Shown: piece after piece, positions 59,857 to 64,000 of the stretch | How the letters are laid out: the number at the start of each line of letters is the position of its first letter | How positions within the stretch are numbered: position 1 is the stretch's first letter | DNA from: Oscillospiraceae bacterium | Lineage (GTDB): Bacteria > Bacillota > Clostridia > Oscillospirales > Ruminococcaceae | Direction of reading: 5' to 3' | Assembly (NCBI GenBank): GCA_017468365.1 | Contig: JAFUIS010000020.1 | Location: 1-64,000 of the forward strand | DNA length: 64,000 bases | Made by a program: the position numbers and the translations under genes | The notes under the pieces: generated by a model | The model's database searches: none | What the model was told of the DNA's origin: nothing | The model's input: only the letters and a program-made list of their open reading frames with translations

Positions 59857-60957
59857 TTGAAAAGATTAATTCTATCAGCATTAGCATTAATTACTATGTT
59901 TGTACAGTTTTCGGCATGCTCAAAAAATAATATATATACCCAACCGATAGATTTTATTTTTATTAATGACAAACAAAAATATGGTTTACAGGATGATTCT
60001 GGTGATATATTAATTGATGCGGTGTATGATAGTTATTATATTGCAGGTGAAAGAATAATATTTGATAGTATAAAGCCAAATGGAACAACTGTTTCAAGTA
60101 TATATAATTTAGAGGGTAATAAGCTCAATGAATATGAAAAGGTTGATTTTGAAGCAAATGATTATGCCAAATATTGGATAGGTAGAATTTCTTCTGGGTC
60201 TAAAGAAAAAATCTTTTTTAATGATTTGGGTGAACCTTTTTATAAAAACGCTGAATGCTATCAATATTGGGTAATTGGGCCTAATGGGCAGCCTGCGCTA
60301 AACCAATACTTTGATTATTGTGCGCTTTTCTATGAAAATGGCTCTCTAATTCTAAAAGCACATAAAAATGGAAACCTTTATGTTTATGTTGAAGCTGATG
60401 GTATTTTTTCCCTTTGCGAAGAGAAAAAAGCAGGAAAAATTGAAGAGGCGTTTGATTATGAGATACATTCCAGATATGAGAACTTATATGCACCATATTT
60501 TGGTATAAAAGATAAAACTGGAAATACTCTATTTGAGACAAAGTATTTCAAATTATCTATACCTTTTTGCGATAGAACCCTAATTTATCATGGAGAGTCA
60601 GGGCTATTGACTGCTGCCGATGAGGGACTTTGTTTGATTTATGATATGGCAGGAAATAAACTGGCTGCTTATAACGTTGTTGAATATTTTATTTTTGGTG
60701 ATTCTTATATCGGTGTTGCATATTCTGCGGGAGAGGAAGCTTATTTGAAATGCTACGATCAAAATGGAAATATTCGCAATTATGGTTTTTGGTTTGTTGA
60801 TAAAAACGGAAATGCTATAAGCGAATGTTTTGAAGGTTTTATGAATGAAAATTCATGGATTCCCAAAATAGAATCGCCAGATGAAATGATAATAGCTATC
60901 GACAAAAATGGAAATACAATTGAATTTCCTGTAAAAACGTATTTACTTTTTGAATAA
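59857..60957 (+). CDS. WG-repeat lipoprotein of the island
   Basis: 366 residues starting with TTG; lipobox FSAC (Cys21). WG-type units such as QKYGLQDDSGDILIDAVYDS and GLCLIYDMAGNKLAAYNVVE are present. The C-terminal layout YIGVAYSAGEEAYLK, GFWFVDKNGNAISE and a final DKNGNTIEFPVKTYLLFE parallels the four chromosomal paralogs at 17.9-22.5 kb, but the gene is much more AT-rich. It follows the secreted protein by 16 bases, so the two are likely coexpressed. Function unknown. Confidence 0.72.
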   Translation: MKRLILSALALITMFVQFSACSKNNIYTQPIDFIFINDKQKYGLQDDSGDILIDAVYDSYYIAGERIIFDSIKPNGTTVSSIYNLEGNKLNEYEKVDFEANDYAKYWIGRISSGSKEKIFFNDLGEPFYKNAECYQYWVIGPNGQPALNQYFDYCALFYENGSLILKAHKNGNLYVYVEADGIFSLCEEKKAGKIEEAFDYEIHSRYENLYAPYFGIKDKTGNTLFETKYFKLSIPFCDRTLIYHGESGLLTAADEGLCLIYDMAGNKLAAYNVVEYFIFGDSYIGVAYSAGEEAYLKCYDQNGNIRNYGFWFVDKNGNAISECFEGFMNENSWIPKIESPDEMIIAIDKNGNTIEFPVKTYLLFE

Positions 60958-61070
60958 TTCAATTAAGCAACTATTACAAACAAATTATTTATAGGTAGAA
61001 AAATGATTCACACTATTTTTATTATTGTTTTAGTGATAAGCAATTGCTTTGCAATTTCTTATTATCAAAA

Positions 61071-61106
61071 TAACAAAGGGCAAGACTGGTATCTTGCCCT
61101 TTGTTA
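61071..61106. terminator. Intrinsic terminator
   Basis: TAACAAAGGGCAAGA/TCTTGCCCTTTGTTA around a six-base loop. Confidence 0.85.
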
Positions 61107-61153
61107 TCTTTAGACTATAATAATATTGTATGAAAGGTCTTGGAGGTGAAATA

Positions 61154-63838
61154 ATGAATTCAAACACTAAAAATGAAAGACTAAAAAATGCGTTCTGTTT
61201 TGCGGCATATGTACTTACTTTCCTTACTTTAACCATTGATCTTGTTTTTTCACATTGTTTCAAAGAAGGCATATATGGTGTCTCAAATGAAATGTTGGTT
61301 TGTCATGCAACAGCTATAGCTATTATATTGTGTGCAATTTTAGGTAATGCTTTATATAAAAAACCTCTTCCTTCTTATTTTGAAACAGCAAATGAATCAT
61401 TACCAACAACAACAATGGTTGCATATTTATTATATTATCCTGTTAAATCTCTATATTTTTCAAGTAATAATTTTTGCCTTTTCTCTTTTTATCCTTTGGT
61501 ACCTTTTGTTTATGTAATAATTTGTTTATGTAAAATTAGGGAAAAATATTTATTATATAAAAAAGACAAACAATCTGAGAAAAAGCAAAAAAATAATAAC
61601 GATCTTGAAAACGATTATACTTTTTGTGCTGATAGACCCATTTCCTCTGTCTCGGAAGACTTATTAAAACGAGGAAGCTTTTCAAAGCTCCTTGCGGAAA
61701 CCATTACAAAACTTAACAAAGATGATACTTTCACAGTTGGTGTCTTCGGTAAATGGGGAAGCGGAAAGACATCCGTTGTCAGAATGATGTTGGATGAATT
61801 GGAGAAACAACAAGCTTCTTTCGATGAAGATGAAAGAACCATTGTTGTTCATTTTGAGCTTTGGAATTTTACGGACACTAACCAATTATTAAACCAGTTT
61901 TTTGCTAGGTTATCCAACGAATTCAAACAGAAAGATGATGATAAATTAAAATCTATCGGAAGTGCTTTAGAAGAATATTCAAAAGCGTTCACTTTAGCAG
62001 AGTTAATACCTGATATAGGTTTTTGGGGTAAAATAATATCTTTTGGAGGAGAGTGGGTTGCTAAAATAGTTGGTAAGTATTTGAAAAAAGACTTGAATTC
62101 CGAAGATATTCAAAAGCAGAAAGAGAAAATAGTCAATTTATTAAAAGAACAGTCGTGCAAAATTTTGGTTGTAATAGATGATATTGATCGTTTAAGTAAT
62201 GAACAGATTCGGTATATTTTCCAGCTTATTACCTCTGTTGCTAAATTCCCCAATACTATTTATCTTTTGGTTTTTGATAAGGATATAGTTGTTAAAGCTT
62301 TGGAACAAGTTCAGGAAGGCAGCGGAGAGGACTATCTTGAAAAAGTAATTCAGATGCCGATACAAATTCCGGATATCAATAGAAGCACTCTAAGAAATAT
62401 TTTGCTTTATAGACTGGATGAAATATTAAAACGCCACAGCGATGCCAATTTTTTGGACACTCGTTGGAGAAATATCTATACTTACTGTATCGACCCGTTT
62501 ATAAATAATATTCGCGATATAAACAGGCTGTGTAATTCTGTTGAATTTAAGCTTACCGCTATTTCCAGTGAAGTTGATTTTACAGACATGGTGGCACTTA
62601 CTGCTTTGGAAATTGGTATACCACCAATCTATAGTTGGGTTAAAAACAATAGATGCGTTTTAACAGGCGATTTAGATCAATTCCATTTATCTTTCACAAA
62701 CAGAAAGCCTCAAGAGTGGTACGAAATATACGAAAATGAATTGTCAGAAATACTTTCTAATAGTCAGTTTAGTGTTTCCACCAAAAAAGATGTTGAGCTT
62801 GCATTAAGATGTCTGTCTAATATATTCCCACATTTCGGTCAAAAAATAGGTAAAACCCACGAAGTCTTTTCACAAGATGTTTTAAGAAAAAACAATCAAG
62901 TTGCACATCCCGAAAAGTTTGATAGATATTTTAATCTTACACCTGATTATATTGAAATCAAAAAATCAGAAGTAACAGCTGTAATTGAAACAATGAATAG
63001 CGATGAAATTGTCGAATTTCTGTTAGAAAAAGACAAAGAAGAAATAAGTTATGAATTCATTGAAGAAATTAGAGCCGTTGTAGAAAATATCCACCCTGAA
63101 CGAGCAAAAGTATTGATTGAGGCATTTCTTGAAGTAACACCACAACTGGAAACTGAACAAGGGAAAAATGCATTATCTTTAAATACTTCCGATTTGGCAA
63201 TATATTCAATATACGACCTTATTGAAAAAATATTGGTTGATGATCGCAAACAATATATTATGGAGATCATACATGAGGCAAATTGTAACCAGCTAACTTC
63301 ATTAGCTAATATTATTAATCTTTTAGAGCTGGCTTATGGAAGGCTCTCAGCTAATGGACAAGAACGCAGTGGCTTTGCTAAAATACTAAGCTTAGAAGAT
63401 TTGCTCGACATAGAATCCATTTTTACGAACAGAACAAAAGAGCTGCTAAAAGAAAATAGTTTGTTCCATTTAAAAAGATGGCGTATAGTATTGCATTTAA
63501 TGGAAATTTTTGACCCGGAGTTTACAAGCGAATATATATCATCAGAATTGTCAAAGGATGAAAATGTATTAAGATTTATCGAAAGGTCCGTTGCAAGGTG
63601 GATTGGACATGGAGTTACCTATGAGATCAATAGCGAATATACAAGGTATTTAACTAAAGAACGTGTTCTTGAAGCTATAGAGAATCAAAAAGATAATGGT
63701 AACCTTTTTTCACTTCCCTTAAATATCCAATTCACAACGGTTGCTTTTTATTTGTATGAAAAAGAAAATAAAAAAGACCATCATGAAATATCACAGGAAC
63801 TGATAAATGAAACACTTTTGAAATGGTGTGCTTCATAA
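61154..63838 (+). CDS. KAP-family P-loop NTPase with membrane segments
   Basis: 894 residues. Four hydrophobic segments in the first 140 residues are followed by a KAP NTPase domain: Walker A GVFGKWGSGKTSVV at about 196-209, FELWNFTDTNQLLNQFFARL, Walker B KILVVIDDIDRLSNEQI at about 335-351, and sensor-like KDIVVKALEQ. The C-terminal 400 residues are helical and unassigned. ATG 61154 is seven bases after GGAGGTG. KAP NTPases are membrane-linked and recur in phage-exclusion systems (PifA, QatA). No partner gene is seen up to the edge, so a single-gene or off-window system remains open. Confidence 0.88.
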   Translation: MNSNTKNERLKNAFCFAAYVLTFLTLTIDLVFSHCFKEGIYGVSNEMLVCHATAIAIILCAILGNALYKKPLPSYFETANESLPTTTMVAYLLYYPVKSLYFSSNNFCLFSFYPLVPFVYVIICLCKIREKYLLYKKDKQSEKKQKNNNDLENDYTFCADRPISSVSEDLLKRGSFSKLLAETITKLNKDDTFTVGVFGKWGSGKTSVVRMMLDELEKQQASFDEDERTIVVHFELWNFTDTNQLLNQFFARLSNEFKQKDDDKLKSIGSALEEYSKAFTLAELIPDIGFWGKIISFGGEWVAKIVGKYLKKDLNSEDIQKQKEKIVNLLKEQSCKILVVIDDIDRLSNEQIRYIFQLITSVAKFPNTIYLLVFDKDIVVKALEQVQEGSGEDYLEKVIQMPIQIPDINRSTLRNILLYRLDEILKRHSDANFLDTRWRNIYTYCIDPFINNIRDINRLCNSVEFKLTAISSEVDFTDMVALTALEIGIPPIYSWVKNNRCVLTGDLDQFHLSFTNRKPQEWYEIYENELSEILSNSQFSVSTKKDVELALRCLSNIFPHFGQKIGKTHEVFSQDVLRKNNQVAHPEKFDRYFNLTPDYIEIKKSEVTAVIETMNSDEIVEFLLEKDKEEISYEFIEEIRAVVENIHPERAKVLIEAFLEVTPQLETEQGKNALSLNTSDLAIYSIYDLIEKILVDDRKQYIMEIIHEANCNQLTSLANIINLLELAYGRLSANGQERSGFAKILSLEDLLDIESIFTNRTKELLKENSLFHLKRWRIVLHLMEIFDPEFTSEYISSELSKDENVLRFIERSVARWIGHGVTYEINSEYTRYLTKERVLEAIENQKDNGNLFSLPLNIQFTTVAFYLYEKENKKDHHEISQELINETLLKWCAS

Positions 63839-63845
63839 AGCTTTA

Positions 63846-63985
63846 AATAAATGTCAATATATCGCTAGCGATATATTGACATTTATTCTTTCGTAATATA
63901 TAATTAAATAAAAATATGTAATAATTTCTCCTTTTTATAGTTTCCTTTTTATGTTATTAACAAGGGAATGATGCCTATGATTTAG
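63846..63985 (+). promoter_or_regulatory. Promoter-leader unit, copy 2, with 42-bp palindrome
   Basis: A perfect 42-bp palindrome (63846-63887, centre GCTAGC) carries TTGACA (63876-63881) in its right arm, then 17 bp and TATAAT (63899-63904). A leader very like copy 1 follows (TTTCTCCTTTTT, GTTTCCTTTTT, AAGGGA, mini-ORF ATG-ATG-CCT-ATG-ATT-TAG). It must drive a gene beyond the right edge. It starts eight bases after the KAP stop, so it may also end that transcript. Confidence 0.72.
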
Positions 63986-64000
63986 TTTGTTTAAATTAAC

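Noticed and set aside
1..64000. CRISPR array, rRNA operon or insertion sequence
   Set aside because: No regularly spaced direct repeats with spacers, no rRNA sequence and no transposase-like protein were seen; the only tandem repeats are those at 1661-1710 and 8137-8582.

Overview
The window reads as a chromosomal contig from an endospore-forming, anaerobic, gut-type Clostridia (probably Oscillospirales/Ruminococcaceae-like). Supporting signs are the dipicolinate synthase pair spoVFA-spoVFB, a class II B12-dependent ribonucleotide reductase (nrdJ), a type 3 prolyl-tRNA synthetase, DUF951/YyzM beside prfA, strong purine-rich ribosome binding sites, frequent TTG/GTG starts, and sigma-A promoters of TTGACA-17-TATAAT type. 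The species assignment is inference.

Layout. (1) 1-1.8 kb is the end of an integrated element: a 5'-truncated tyrosine-recombinase remnant (-) and a Tn916-type integrase (+) followed by a 38-bp palindrome and 10-bp tandem repeats that look like integrase arm sites. (2) 1.9-17.9 kb is housekeeping: trpS, ymdB, a peptide-type substrate-binding lipoprotein, fakA, ribokinase, tRNA-Gln with an array of about 193-bp repeats, trxA, glyA-rarA plus a 47-residue membrane protein, a lipid kinase, a deoxyinosine glycosylase, proS, acpP, fabD and a Na+/alanine symporter. (3) 17.9-22.5 kb is an operon of four tandem WG-repeat lipoproteins. (4) 22.5-38.2 kb is housekeeping again: M18 aminopeptidase, lytic transglycosylase, coaE, ywlC, prfA, yyzM, an S1 protein, a glucosaminidase, spoVFAB, recD2, mreB, traX-like, an ABC exporter, and a cation/Ca2+ antiporter behind a probable yybP-ykoY Mn2+ riboswitch. 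(5) 38.5-52.4 kb is a metabolic and regulatory zone where four dehydrogenases are each paired with their own regulator (MerR-SDR, TetR-SDR, TetR-ADH, TetR-ADH), together with nrdJ, MarR-MATE, a YczE-like protein and a cation efflux protein. (6) From tRNA-Ala(CGC) at 52.57 kb to the right edge is an AT-rich genomic island: integrase-xis, an orphan MazF/PemK toxin, a sigma-like factor, an XRE repressor, an XRE/ECF-sigma/DUF4367 regulatory operon, a secreted protein with a possible cysteine-peptidase core, a fifth WG-type lipoprotein and an 894-residue KAP-family P-loop NTPase. No second copy of the tRNA 3' end was seen, so the island probably continues past the window.

How it fits together. The core genes serve translation, lipid and CoA metabolism, envelope and spore formation. 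The dehydrogenase zone shows repeated use of one design: a regulator, an operator in its own promoter, and an inverted repeat in the leader of the enzyme gene, twice masking the ribosome binding site. The island carries a self-contained regulatory circuit. A promoter-leader unit (TTGACA-17-TATAAT, pyrimidine tracts, mini-ORF) occurs at 58.5 kb, and again at the right edge next to a perfect 42-bp palindrome. This suggests that the XRE and/or ECF regulator controls surface or secreted proteins and a gene beyond the window. The island KAP NTPase with predicted membrane segments is a candidate anti-phage or inter-element conflict gene. These last points are inference from context.
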